Shown here: positions 44,215 through 54,754 of the stretch, piece by piece
Numbering within the stretch: the first letter of the stretch is position 1
How the letters are laid out: the number at the start of each line of letters is the position of its first letter
Origin: Ischnura elegans
Lineage: Eukaryota; Arthropoda; Insecta; Odonata; Coenagrionidae
NCBI RefSeq assembly: GCF_921293095.1
Contig: NC_060257.1
Span: forward strand, 65,604,472 to 65,668,471
Direction of reading: 5' to 3'
Length of the DNA stretch: 64,000 nt
The notes under the pieces: model-generated
Seen by the model: only the letters and a program-made list of their open reading frames with translations
The model's database searches: none
Told to the model about the DNA's origin: nothing
Made by a program: the position numbers and the translations under genes

Positions 44215-44445
44215 GCATTGTAGATAAAACCGTCGCACAGTGGGCTGAAATCGAAAAAAGCTGGACGAAACCTCAAAAACGATTTTTTTGAGAGCAGAAT
44301 TTGAAACATTTCTCACAGTTGTTGTCTCTACATTAGTGCAATTTGTGACGCAAACCGTTTTTCATTCGTAAATTTTTTAAACAAATTACTTGGCCTCAAA
44401 GTAGAACAAATTTCGCAAAAATTGCACTCATTGAATTTTTTTCGA
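44215..44445. repeat. Dispersed repeat, copy 1 (related to 63400-63650)
   Basis: Shares CGCACAGTG, GCTGAAATCGA, AGCTGGACGAAACC and CATTGAATTTTTT in the same order and spacing as 63400-63650. Non-coding. Confidence 0.7.
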
Positions 44446-44567
44446 AAATCAGCATGTTAAAATTAATCTGTAGTCATTCAATAGTAACAAAATTTACAAT
44501 ATTATTATGTGGTTTATTTTTACTAATTCTTGGTAACTTTCACGACTCAGTTGTATTATTTGTGGCC

Positions 44568-45360
44568 GATGCGATACAAAATGGCGGACCCTGATTTTCG
44601 TCGAAATTTTGTGTTCATGTAGGATTTAAGAATACCGAGTTACCTCGAGATATTTACACCACATATACAACAACACCTATAGAGTATAATACCAAAAGGG
44701 TAATTGCGACCACGTGCGACGACGAAATTAAGATCGGTTTTTCGAACATGCAGCACAGTTCGTAGCTCACTGCTGGCCACGGTGAATATCGTGCTCGACA
44801 GATGTTGGACCTTGAATCTTTTAAAGATGATCAATTGTATAAAAGCTATAATATGTTAGTGCCACATTTCATTTCCATTTCATACAACCTAATTTCTTAA
44901 CTTTCTTACGGTATTTATCGCCGATACAGTACAAAATGGTGGACCCTGTTTTCTGGCGAAATTTAGTTTTCATGTGCGATTATAAAAAAAGAATCACCGA
45001 GTTTCCTCGAGATATTTACTCCTCTAGAGTATGATAACGGAAGAACAATTGCAACCGCCTGCGACGCCGAAATTAAGATCGATTTTTCGAACGTGCGGCA
45101 CAGTTCGGAGCCTGCTGCTGGCCACGGGGAATACCTTGCTCGACGGACCTTGGAAAGTGAATCTTTTAGCAAGTGATTGTGTATAAGATATAATGTATTT
45201 AGTGCCACATTTATTTTACATTTCGTATAACCTAATTTATCCGCTGTCTTGCGATATTTATCGTCGATACGATACTAATTGTAGGACTCTGTTTTTCGTC
45301 GATGTTTTTGTTTACTTGGGATTATAAGAAAAGGATCACCGAGATACCTAGAGATATTAA
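44568..45360. repeat. Tandem array of ~350-bp units, about 2.3 copies
   Basis: Unit starts at about 44568, 44923 and 45265 (GATACRATAC followed by GGAC/TCTG). Shared phrases include CGAAATTAAGATCG and CTCGAGATATTTAC. In intron 2 of the Toll-like gene. Confidence 0.85.
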
Positions 45361-45678
45361 GTTAAAATTACATCAAGCTTTTTAGAATTTCCATCCAAAG
45401 AAATCAACTACGACTGTTAGCATCAAGCAAAATATAATCGATGTTTTTGCCGCGCGCTCAGACCGCGGCAGCTCCCTGATGGTGTGGAACGCCGTGACGC
45501 GGCCTGCCGTGACAGTTTTCCCTTTTTCAGACTACTATCATACCAGCGATCGTCCAAATGTGCGTTCATTCACACTACGACGGTGAAATCTGTGCTTCCT
45601 TCCGGTGCTGAAATCTGAAATAAACAAGTGACTGACGGTTAGCAGAGCATTTGAGATAAGTAGGACTAAGATATTACT

Positions 45679-46440
45679 TTGTCGTGGAAGTTTACTAGGG
45701 ATTTCCACCGGGTCAAGTTCTCCATCACGGCCGACGTTTCCATGAACGAGTTGTCCATCGTTATGAGGGCATCTAGGCAGGCGGGGCATGATGGCCTGAT
45801 GACGAAGGTCGACTCGTTCATCGAAACACCGGATGTGATGGAGAACCTGACCCGGTGGAAATCCGGAGTAAACTTTCACGGTGCAATAAGCCGGAAAAGC
45901 CTGCGATCCGTTTTCAAGATTTTACTGTGTTCAACGTGTATTTAACGTATTATTCTTCTTCCGCCCAGATTCTCTCTTGTTGGGAAAACCCCATAATCCA
46001 AAATAGGAGCTTCGCAGACTTTCCGTGTTTCTCATGTCGCTTCCTCTTCCGGTTTCGCCGAGACTAAACATCGTAATGTGGCAATGTTCGGAACTACGCG
46101 TACTAGAGCCCGGACTTGCATTCACTCCACAAATTCCGCACTCTACACTTAGGATGATCGCTGATACGATAGTAATCTGGACGAAGCATTCTCTGACTTC
46201 CGTGCCGTAAACACCGCTCTTCAGCCCACAGCGTTGCCATAAGTAATCTTGGAGATCGAACTACGTTTGTTTTCGTGGTTTGCTTGCTAGCTTACACTTT
46301 CATGAACTGGCAAAGCTGGTCGACCACGCGGAGGGGAATGTTGAGGCGGTGGGGACAACGTCCCTGATTGCCATCAAGCTGTTTATCGTCCAACCGCCAG
46401 GAGCCGGGAAAAGTGTATATCAATATATCATTTAAGTGAA
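45679..46440 (+). pseudogene. Unidentified coding-like relic in three frames
   Basis: GC-rich relative to its AT-rich surroundings. Plus-strand frames have a natural protein composition: 45679-45945 (SITADVSMNELSIVMRASRQ, MENLTRWKSGVNFHGAI), then from about 45885 another frame (KPEKPAIRFQDFTVFNVYLT), and at 46299-46436 HELAKLVDHAEGNVEAVGTT followed by a GAGKS run. I do not recognise the family. It could be a transposon or virus-derived relic, or a processed pseudogene. It lies antisense in intron 2 of the Toll-like gene. Confidence 0.35.
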
Positions 46441-46597
46441 GGAATTAAAGGAAAATCTAATTTTGATAAATTTGATGTTTTATTAACCCGTCGGAGAATC
46501 CTTCACCCACATGACTCATGTCTGAAGTAAACTCGGATATTTCATTTGACTTGCAAAAAAATGTCCCCGATAATTTATATACTCCTAAGAGACTCAC

Positions 46598-47246
46598 CTC
46601 CAATCGTATAGGTGAACGTAGGGGGGACAAACACCCCCACACCATCCTTGTGGAATGAAAATAGTCCTTGCATTCATCCAGGTCAATCATGTTGTGGGAG
46701 AGGTCCATGTGTATCGTCGGAGATTCCCAGTGCCAATAATCGATAAATATAACCGACTTTAAATGATTGCGTGATACATCAAAGGTTTGTAACTTGAATG
46801 TACCACCTATATCTTCTTCAGGATTAAAGTCCAGATCTCTGATATAGTTACTGCTAACGTTGAGGTGTTTTAAGGTTTCCAAGACGAACCAGAGGTTTGG
46901 CAAAATTGTTAATTGATTTGATGATACGTCAATAACCTCCAAATATTTCAGATGCTCGCCAAAGAGTACATCTTCGGCGGGCTGCAGCGCCTTTGTCTGC
47001 ATTTCTACGGTGTGAATGAGGTTGTGGGACAGATTGACATACATTAGATATGGTACATGTGCTAGCATGCTGGGTTTGATGAAAGCCAGATTATTTTCGG
47101 ATAGACTCAAATTTGTCAAACGCGGAAGCGTCAAATCCGGTATATCCTCGAGAAGATTACTGCTCATATCGAGAACATACCACGTACATCTCCGATTCGT
47201 GTGTGTTTCGAATGGTTGAAAAATCTTGTCTGGCAAATGGCGGATC
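46598..47246 (-). CDS. Toll-like receptor gene, exon 2 (LRRs)
   Basis: Acceptor TTTCTTTACAG; donor GAG/GTGAGT. The junction with exon 1 completes one codon and one LRR: NNNRIRHLPDKIF. It encodes 216 codons of LRRs: YVLDMSSNLLEDIP, LTNLSLSENNLAFI, LMYVNLSHNLIHTV, LEVIDVSSNQLTILP, LKHLNVSSNYIRDL, LQTFDVSRNHLKSV, IHMDLSHNMIDL. Frame is open throughout. A MITE lies only about 40 bp upstream of the acceptor. Confidence 0.9.
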
Positions 47247-47288
47247 CTGTAAAGAAATATTAAAATAATTTGTTTATAATTTCGCTTA

Positions 47289-47741
47289 AGCCTGAATCAC
47301 ACGATCATTTTTTTTTCGTCGCGAAAGTGATCACTATCGAGATCACTTTTCCCGTCGCGAAAAGCAATCGCTCTAGTGATCATTTTTCTGAATCACACGG
47401 TCACTCCCGCCGTCGCTTTTCGCATCATTTCTAATATCACAGCTCGTTGTCATAGGACCCACATCACGAAAATATATACCGTGTTTGTTTATTTATGTCG
47501 TTCCCACAATTGTCAAACGCTGCGCTGCAATGACACCATACGGTCATGCGTTCTAATTGGCTGATATGGGGTGTTAGGGACGGTTTTAGCGACGGAAAAA
47601 GCGACCGGACGAGTGATGAAAAATAGCGATGGAATCCTCATCGCGATCGCGAAAAACAATTGCCGCCGACGGTCATTTTGCGCAGTAATCGCGATAGTGA
47701 TTACTTTCGCGACGAAAAAAAATGATCGTGTGATTCAGGCT
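47289..47741. mobile_element. PIF/Harbinger-type MITE
   Basis: 453 bp with nearly perfect ~50-bp terminal inverted repeats beginning AGCCTGAATCACACGATCA and flanked by TTA duplications (47286-47288, 47742-47744). The 3-bp TTA target is the Harbinger signature. No transposase inside; internal sequence repeats parts of the ends (CTGAATCACACGGTCACT). Confidence 0.92.
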
Positions 47742-47744
47742 TTA

Positions 47745-48627
47745 TCAGCTAGTTATAAATATACTAATCACACCTCATCATCTCTAGGTGGTATTTTGTA
47801 AGATAATGTGTTGAGAATCTGCCGTGATAAAAAAATACGCGGAACTAATTCATGATAAAAACTGTTGCCTTCGCTGTAACTTCTACGGGTAAAGAACATG
47901 AAGGCGCATTCCTGTAGAATGCTCTACAGATTTAAAATAACGTTTCCTCTTTATAACTTTTACGATAAATTAAAAATTACTTTGTTTCTGTGCCCTTTTC
48001 ATACAAAATACTTCCCAAGCAACACTATTTGGCTTTGCGTTGATGCCAGAATTGTTCAAATAAAACCAGCTCAAGGTAAGTTAATCTATAGCTTTAATTG
48101 TCTTATGAATCGAGTTTTTAGGATGGGAGCCTCACCTTTTTGGCTTATTAATTATCGCAAAGTGTTTAGGAGACTATTCTTATAAGGTGTACTTGTTTCA
48201 TTCAGAAGTTTACTGTGGTAAAATATAATATGCATACAAAATTAAGGTAAACTATAAAAAGATTGACTTAAAAATTCATGATAAAATAAGCTTATTTCAG
48301 TCACTCGGTTTGAAGGAAGAAGATGGTTCAAGCAATGCTTCATCAAATAAAGGAATCGTCCGTTATTTAAGGTTAATGTATTTAGCATAATTAAATTTGT
48401 TCATTCATATCCAAAAGACTTTAATTATGTTAATGTTAAATTATGGGAAGAATGTTTAGTTTTAAAATTTTATAATTAATGAAAAACTTGAATTATTAAG
48501 TACGTAGGGAGAATGATTTTAGAATATTATTGACATCACATGGATTGGCCAGAAATGCGCAAGGAACTACCGATGCAATAGATACGGAAAGTGGGAATTT
48601 CATCGGTATAAATCCGATTTTTGTGTA
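47745..48627. other. Intron 1 sequence, no feature seen
   Basis: AT-rich sequence between the MITE and the Jockey element; no recognisable coding sequence. Confidence 0.45.
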
Positions 48628-48640
48628 GATGATGTTTACA
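48628..48640. other. 13-bp target site duplication, 5' side of Jockey
   Basis: GATGATGTTTACA, exactly repeated at 53587-53599. Confidence 0.85.
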
Positions 48641-49092
48641 TCACATCTCGAGGGCGATCTTCTGGGTTCTCTTCGATGTACAGGGATTCGATTTCCGAAA
48701 CAATTGACGATCTCGATTTAACAACGAGGCACTGCCAGGTGAAAACCGGGGGAGGACTCTACGAGTCGTGAAAGGGGGCACCTTGGCGGCGTGCTGACAA
48801 TGAGCACTGGAGTAGCGCGTTCTTACGTCAAGGCGACTCGCCCAAGTAACGAGTACCCCTAGGTCGTCTCGTTCATTAGTACCCAAGTACGAGGTCTATT
48901 TACCTCATTGCACTCTTGGGGAAAGTGAGCGGGTCCACTCATTAGGGACCAGGTGGTAGGATAGGGGGGGATCTGGGTTCGACAGTCTGTGCCCTGCCGC
49001 TTCGGCGGTAGGATCGGCCGGGGCTCCCGCGAGGTCCTCCACAGCTTTCTCTCCCCCTTCCTGTTACGTTTAGTGAGTAGGGAGTCCTCACA
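48641..49092 (+). promoter_or_regulatory. Jockey LINE 5' UTR / internal promoter region
   Basis: The element begins right after the target duplication (TCACATCTCGAGGG). 452-nt leader without its own ORF. Jockey-type LINEs are transcribed from internal promoters in this region. Confidence 0.6.
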
Positions 49093-50808
49093 ATGCCTCT
49101 GCAAAGATCACCAGTAAGTAATCCGGTCGGAAATCGGTCATATGTCACGCGTGACCCTCGAACTATTAGGACACAAGAGAAGAAGGTGCATCTTCCTGAC
49201 AATATCAAGACTGTACTGTTTCCTGAGACGACAAATCTAAAGAGAACGGAAAAACCACAAGTCGACGAGACCCAGAACGATGCTGAAAACGCCACCTCCA
49301 ACAAGGCTGAAAAGATAGCTAGAGCCGAAAGACGAAAGGAAAAGAACGCTGAAGAGGCAACGATAACTGCCCAAAAACAAAAGACAGATGACCTGAATAG
49401 ACGAAGAACGTATTCTGAAGCGGCAGTTGACCATTACTCAGATCTTCAGCGTCATCAAACGTTTGACAATATTTCGTTTACGGACGAAAACACTGGAAAT
49501 GAATGCATGGAAGACGACACTGCCCCTCTTTTCGAAACAGTGGCTGCATCGAGACGGAAAAGAAGAAGGCATGGGAGCCGGGGAGAGGTGGCCACAGAAA
49601 GGAACTATGTTATGGCAAATCGATTTGACGCTCTTGGGAACCTCCCCACGGACGGAGAGAAGACAGAACCAAGAAATGTGCACTACCAAGCTAAGGCGCC
49701 TGCCAGAAGTAAATGGCCACCACCAATAGTGGTACAAAAAATCCTGAATCCAACGGAATTCGTCAAGAAGATAAGAGAAATAGTCAGAGACAAAAATTTC
49801 TTGATTAAGAAGTTGCAAGATGGATCGCGACTACAACTTAAGCTTCGAGAAGATTACGAAAAAGTAAACGACTTCCTCGAGAAATCCGGTGCACAAAAAT
49901 TTTCATGGGCCCAGAAAGGAGCAGGAGTTGCAAAATACGTTATTCACGGCCTGGACGCAGACATGGATTTAGACTTCATCAAAGAAGATCTAAACCTCAA
50001 AAACATCCCGTGCGTGCACGTCAGACCGATTGGTAGAAACAATGCAGACATCTATTCCATAACTGTACAGAAAGGCAGCGGCTTCAATCCTAAAATTTTG
50101 GAAAATGTGACATCGATCTGCAGTCATACGATTTCGATTGTCCCGTTCAAATTCAGAACACCACAGAGATGCTTCAGGTGCAATAGATATAGGCACAGCT
50201 CCCGTTTTTGCACTCTAACCCCTAGGTGCTACAGATGTGCCCTTGACCATGAAGGAAAAGATTGCCCTGGAGGAAATCCAACTAAATGCTGCAACTGCGG
50301 CAAAGCTCATGAAGCATTCTCGACAGAATGCGAAATATATCAGAAGGAACTTATGGTGATAAACGAGACAAAAGAGAAAAAATGGGAACCAAGGCAAAGA
50401 AAGATGTCTGTGAGAGAAGAAGCTCACGATGAAGAACGTAGTGAAGACGATAAAGAACGCCGGGGAAAACAAGTGACGGTCGAACCGCAACACTCAAAAA
50501 AGATCGATAAATTTCCCTCAGAAAATGCATGGGAGAGAAGGAGGATCGAACTTGAGCGCAGAAACCGCCCAAGAAAAGACTCCAGTAAAACGGGGCCGGA
50601 GAGAGTGGAGGAAGTCATCGAAGACGAGTGGAATCCAACACTCAGGCGAAATAGCGAGTTAAAGGAAAATGGGAAAAGCGAAATGAACACTCTACTCGAA
50701 GCCGTTACAAACATGACAAACATGCTAATGCAGCAAATGACTTTTATGCAACAGATGATGCAGAAGATGACGGAAATGTTTTCCAAAATCACCAATTATG
50801 GCTCATAA
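49093..50808 (+). CDS. Jockey LINE ORF1 (gag-like), intact
   Basis: 571 residues. RNA-binding ORF1 protein of the Jockey clade. The N-terminal 150 residues are charged and low-complexity; a central domain at about 195-350 (RSKWPPPIVVQKILNPTEF, KYVIHGLDADMDLDFIKEDL, IYSITVQK) matches the Jockey gag region before the knuckles; three CCHC-like knuckles follow at about 358-415 (CFRCNRYRHSSRFC, CYRCALDHEGKDC, CCNCGKAHEAFSTEC). The C-terminus is very charged and ends in a Met/Gln-rich helix (NMLMQQMTFMQQMMQK). Its stop overlaps the ORF2 start by 11 nt. Confidence 0.92.
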   Translation: MPLQRSPVSNPVGNRSYVTRDPRTIRTQEKKVHLPDNIKTVLFPETTNLKRTEKPQVDETQNDAENATSNKAEKIARAERRKEKNAEEATITAQKQKTDDLNRRRTYSEAAVDHYSDLQRHQTFDNISFTDENTGNECMEDDTAPLFETVAASRRKRRRHGSRGEVATERNYVMANRFDALGNLPTDGEKTEPRNVHYQAKAPARSKWPPPIVVQKILNPTEFVKKIREIVRDKNFLIKKLQDGSRLQLKLREDYEKVNDFLEKSGAQKFSWAQKGAGVAKYVIHGLDADMDLDFIKEDLNLKNIPCVHVRPIGRNNADIYSITVQKGSGFNPKILENVTSICSHTISIVPFKFRTPQRCFRCNRYRHSSRFCTLTPRCYRCALDHEGKDCPGGNPTKCCNCGKAHEAFSTECEIYQKELMVINETKEKKWEPRQRKMSVREEAHDEERSEDDKERRGKQVTVEPQHSKKIDKFPSENAWERRRIELERRNRPRKDSSKTGPERVEEVIEDEWNPTLRRNSELKENGKSEMNTLLEAVTNMTNMLMQQMTFMQQMMQKMTEMFSKITNYGS

Positions 50809-53436
50809 GCACAAACGATGCAAATTGGTCATTTCCCAGTGGAATGCACAGGGAAATTTAAGCGATAAAACGGAAGAACTCTGCGAGTTCTTAAACAAAT
50901 ATCACGTCAATATATGTCTTATTTCGGAAACGCACCTTAAAGAAGGTAAGAACTTGACAATTCCAGGATATAATACCTTCAGGAAAGACAGAAGAGGCAA
51001 TGTGGCTTCAGGAGGCGTTGCAATTGCCATAAAAGAAGACATGATGGCCCATGTTATTCCTCCAAATGAAGGCCTAGACGCCCTGGAAATAATTGGAGCA
51101 AAAGTTAGCACTGACGCTGGAATAATAAATATTTTCTCTTGCTATCTTCCACCAAGGAAGAAGTTTGACGAGAAAGAGTTCGATATTTTAATTTAACTGA
51201 CGAACCTACCATACTTGGAGGTGACTTCAACTCGAAGCATCCCTACTGGAACTGCCCAAAAACTAATGCCAACGGCAAGAAACTGTTTAAATGGACCTGT
51301 GATAATAATTGCGACATAACTGCTCCCACAGAACCCACTAGACTCAGGGGAGACAGTGTTATTAATTTTATGATAACGCGAAACCTTTTCAGACGTAAAA
51401 AGGCAATCATAGTCGACGACTTAACGAGTGATCGCTTCCCTGTAGTGACCTATATTGGAACTATGCCAGTCCTACAGCCTGATAATAGAACTAGATACTG
51501 CTACGGCCTTGCAAACTGGCAGTTGTTTGAAGAAGCCGTTACAGATCTCCTCAAGGATAACGAAGTGGAAAGTGACGTCACAGTAAATAACATCGACCAA
51601 CTAGCAGACTCTCTAGAGAAAGCATTCAAGGTCGGAATGGAGAAGGCAATACCCAAGAAAAAGAAAAGACCGGCGGAGCACCTTCGCTTAACAATCGAAG
51701 TCAAAGACATGATTAAAAAACGCAATCGAATAAGGAAAAAATACAATGACATTGGCACGAGGAGTCTAAAACTACAGCTGAACCGCCTAAATAAGGAAAT
51801 CAAAAAAGAAATTAGGGACCTGCGAGCACAAAAATGGAAAGCACAACTAGAAAACCTTAGCACCAAAGATGGTTCTATTTTCAAGCTCGTCAACAAACTT
51901 AGAAAAAGGCCAAGAGAGGACCCAGTCATAGAGAAGAGTGATAACGAAATAGCGACGCCAACCGAGAAAGCCAAATATATGAGTGAATTTCTAGCCAACA
52001 CCTTTAAACCTGGAAGGGTCGGTCTTAAAACACCGAATTTCACTCTAGACAAAGACGAATGGAAAAAACAAATGACCAAGGAAGACATTCCGAATGTGAC
52101 GGCAGATACCCTGAATGAGATACTTAAAAACCTACCAACGAGGAAGGCAACTGGCGAAGACGGCCTCCCGAACGAAATTATCAAACGTATGCCTGACAAG
52201 GCCAAAGAACTATTTCTGAAAATAGTTAACTGGTCGCTAAAAATTGGGTACTTTCCAAAAATATGGGAAAAATCCGTAATTAAGTGTATCCCAAAGAAAG
52301 GAGGCAAGAAAATCAAAGCCAGTGACTTCCGCCCCATCTCCTTAATCTCGAATTTGGGCAAACTATTTGAAAGATGCCTAGCTACGCATATAACTTTAGC
52401 CATAGAGGAAATACACCTAATCCCAAAAGATCAATTTGGATTTAGAAAAGGGAGATCCACTACGCATCAGGTCCAAAGGGTCATTCAATATGTCGAAGAA
52501 TCCTTTACGAGAAAATTGGTGACAATAGGAATATTCCTTGATGTAAGCAAGGCTTTTGACAAGGTATGGCACGACGGACTGCTGCATAAACTAGAAATGA
52601 CGAGTTTCCCTAGGTGGGGACTTCTCTTTATTGACGCATACCTCAAAAACAGAACGTTCCAAGTAAACTGGAATGGGATTTTAAGCGAAGAAAAAGACAT
52701 TGAGGCAGGTGTCCCGCAGGGATCTGTCTTGGGCCCCACGCTTTTTAACATGTACATGGCAGATTTCCCAGTAGATGGGAACTGGATGACGAATCGGGCA
52801 CTTTACGCTGACGATGTATGCCTTTTAGCCAGGAGCAAGAGCTGGAAGCTGGCAAAAGAATATGCACAGGATTCAATCGACGAGGCTACGAAATGGTACA
52901 AAAAATGGAGGCTTGAACTAAATCAGGCAAAGACTCAAGTAGTCGCCTTCCACAGGCAAACAAAAATCGATCTAGGCAGGGGACTGAGAATCGGCCAAAA
53001 ACCCATTGAATGGCAAACTAGCGCCAAATATCTTGGAGTAAAGATTGACGGGAGGCTAAACATGACTGAACATATTAACCATGTCGCTATGAAAACCTTC
53101 GTGACGAGAGCAAACCTCGCCGGAATAATAACAACTCCAGAGACGCCTAAAGAAATAAAAGCACAAATGTACACGACATACATAAGACCGATAGTATTGT
53201 ATGCGGCGGAAGCATGGTTTGGCCGTCTAAAAAAGGAGGCAATCAAAAAACTGGAAGTTAACGAAAGAAAATGCCTTCGAACTATCTTCCAAATAAGAAA
53301 CTACGTTAAAAATGAAGACGTCTATAGAATAAGTGGACTACAACCAATAATTGACGTAATAAAAAATCAGATTGACAATTACAACAAAGCATTACTATCG
53401 AGCGAGTTCGAAGAGATTCGTTCCCTCGCGCTCTGA
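50798..53436 (+). pseudogene. Jockey LINE ORF2: endonuclease and RT, one frameshift
   Basis: Starts at ATG 50798, inside the ORF1 end. Endonuclease: LVISQWNAQGNLSDK, LISETHLKE, GGVAIAI, then the frame breaks at 51191-51196 in a T/A-rich stretch and resumes as LTDEPTILGGDFNSKHPYWN. RT at about 52090-53000: TGEDGLPNEIIK, FRPISLISNLGKLFERCL, QFGFRKGRSTTHQ, DVSKAFDKVWHDG, GVPQGSVLGPTLFNMYMADF, ALYADDVCLL. C-terminal thumb (YIRPIVLYAAEAWFGR). No RNase H, as expected for Jockey. Only one frameshift is seen, so it was recently functional. Confidence 0.92.
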
Positions 53437-53599
53437 AGTAAATATGGAAACAGTGAAGCCGATTTGTTAAAAATAAAGAAAGCCTAGCAGGAAGCTAGCG
53501 AGTAGACATGGGGGACAAGTATAACGAAAGTATACCAACCCCGAAATAACTCTGTGGCAACACAGAGAAAGAGACACGGTGATGATGATGATGTTTACA
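53437..53599 (+). other. Jockey 3' UTR, (GAT)n tail and 3' target duplication
   Basis: Short 3' UTR ending in a GATGATGAT run that merges into the target duplication at 53587-53599. Confidence 0.75.
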
Positions 53600-54745
53600 A
53601 ACCAGGTGTTTAAGAGAATGATCAACCTCCTCTCAGTGAAGAGCAGTAATCTAGCTTTAAAGTGTACCGGTAGAAGATATTTTGTGTCGGTATATCCACA
53701 AACTTTTGCGTGGACAAAACGTGGGGAAAACTCAAATCGAGCTCATTTTCATAATCTTCATTCTGACACTCCGGCAGTTTTCGAAGTCCGTGAAGGCATT
53801 TTCAGCAAGTTTCCACAAAATTTTGTCCCTCTGCTGGGCATTACTATCGTTTGAGTATGGGCGTTCGTGTGAGGGCGGAATATATGTAAGAAAAGTATGA
53901 ATTGGGTGTTATGGAGGGTCAGAATATAGAGAAAATGGCCAAAATCACATATTCTAATTTTTTCGCGATGTTCCACCACCTAAAAATTTTTCCCATACAT
54001 TAGCCTAAGGGTATTCAAAAGCGCCCCCAGAAAATATTTTTTCTTTGTGGCCCTCTCAAAATATCATATGAAAACAAGCGTTATAAATTTTCAAATCGAC
54101 GTCATTTCTCATTGATGTTCTGAAAATTATTGAAAAAATAGGTCAAATACGCCATTAAAAAGATTTTGAATTCCGCAAATTTCATTTAAAAATACGTTTT
54201 TTTGATCGAGAAATGTAATAAACAATGAATATCGTATTTTCGTGGTAGCCGGCCCTGGTGGGCATCTAGTGGGCTGGAAGTATGGTAAGGTTAGTCCCCT
54301 TACATCCCAAATTGGATGACATAAGTACGGGAGAAATCCCAGAGGGGGGACTTTTCACACTCTTATACAGCTATGCTCTTTGCGCCTTGAACAAAATTTT
54401 TGAAAGGAATAGGTACTTTGTTTCTCACATGTGTTGGGAATATATACTGCCCATCGATGCGAGAGCCTAACCTCACATTCCGGGAGGTAGTGCGATGCAA
54501 AGATGTCGGATACCTTTCGGACGTAATTGCTCTAGAATATGAGATGCCCATAAGTTTTTAAAAACGTTTTCATAAACTCGCTTGGTTGTTAGTAGTAATG
54601 AGTTTAAGGGCCGGTCGACGGCTAGGTCATTTCACACCACTGCTGTATCATTTAATTCCGATACTTCAATGAATACAGCATAAAAAGAAAGCCGCTGTAC
54701 ATGTTGACTTCGTAAAATGGGTGAGCATACTTAAATTTTATTAAA
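53600..54745. other. Intron 1 sequence, no feature seen
   Basis: No recognisable coding or terminal repeat structure. Confidence 0.4.
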
Positions 54746-54754
54746 AATACCTAT

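Noticed and set aside
45538..45879. Minus-strand 113-codon frame
   Set aside because: Shadow of the plus-strand coding-like relic; Pro/Arg/His-rich composition typical of antisense frames.
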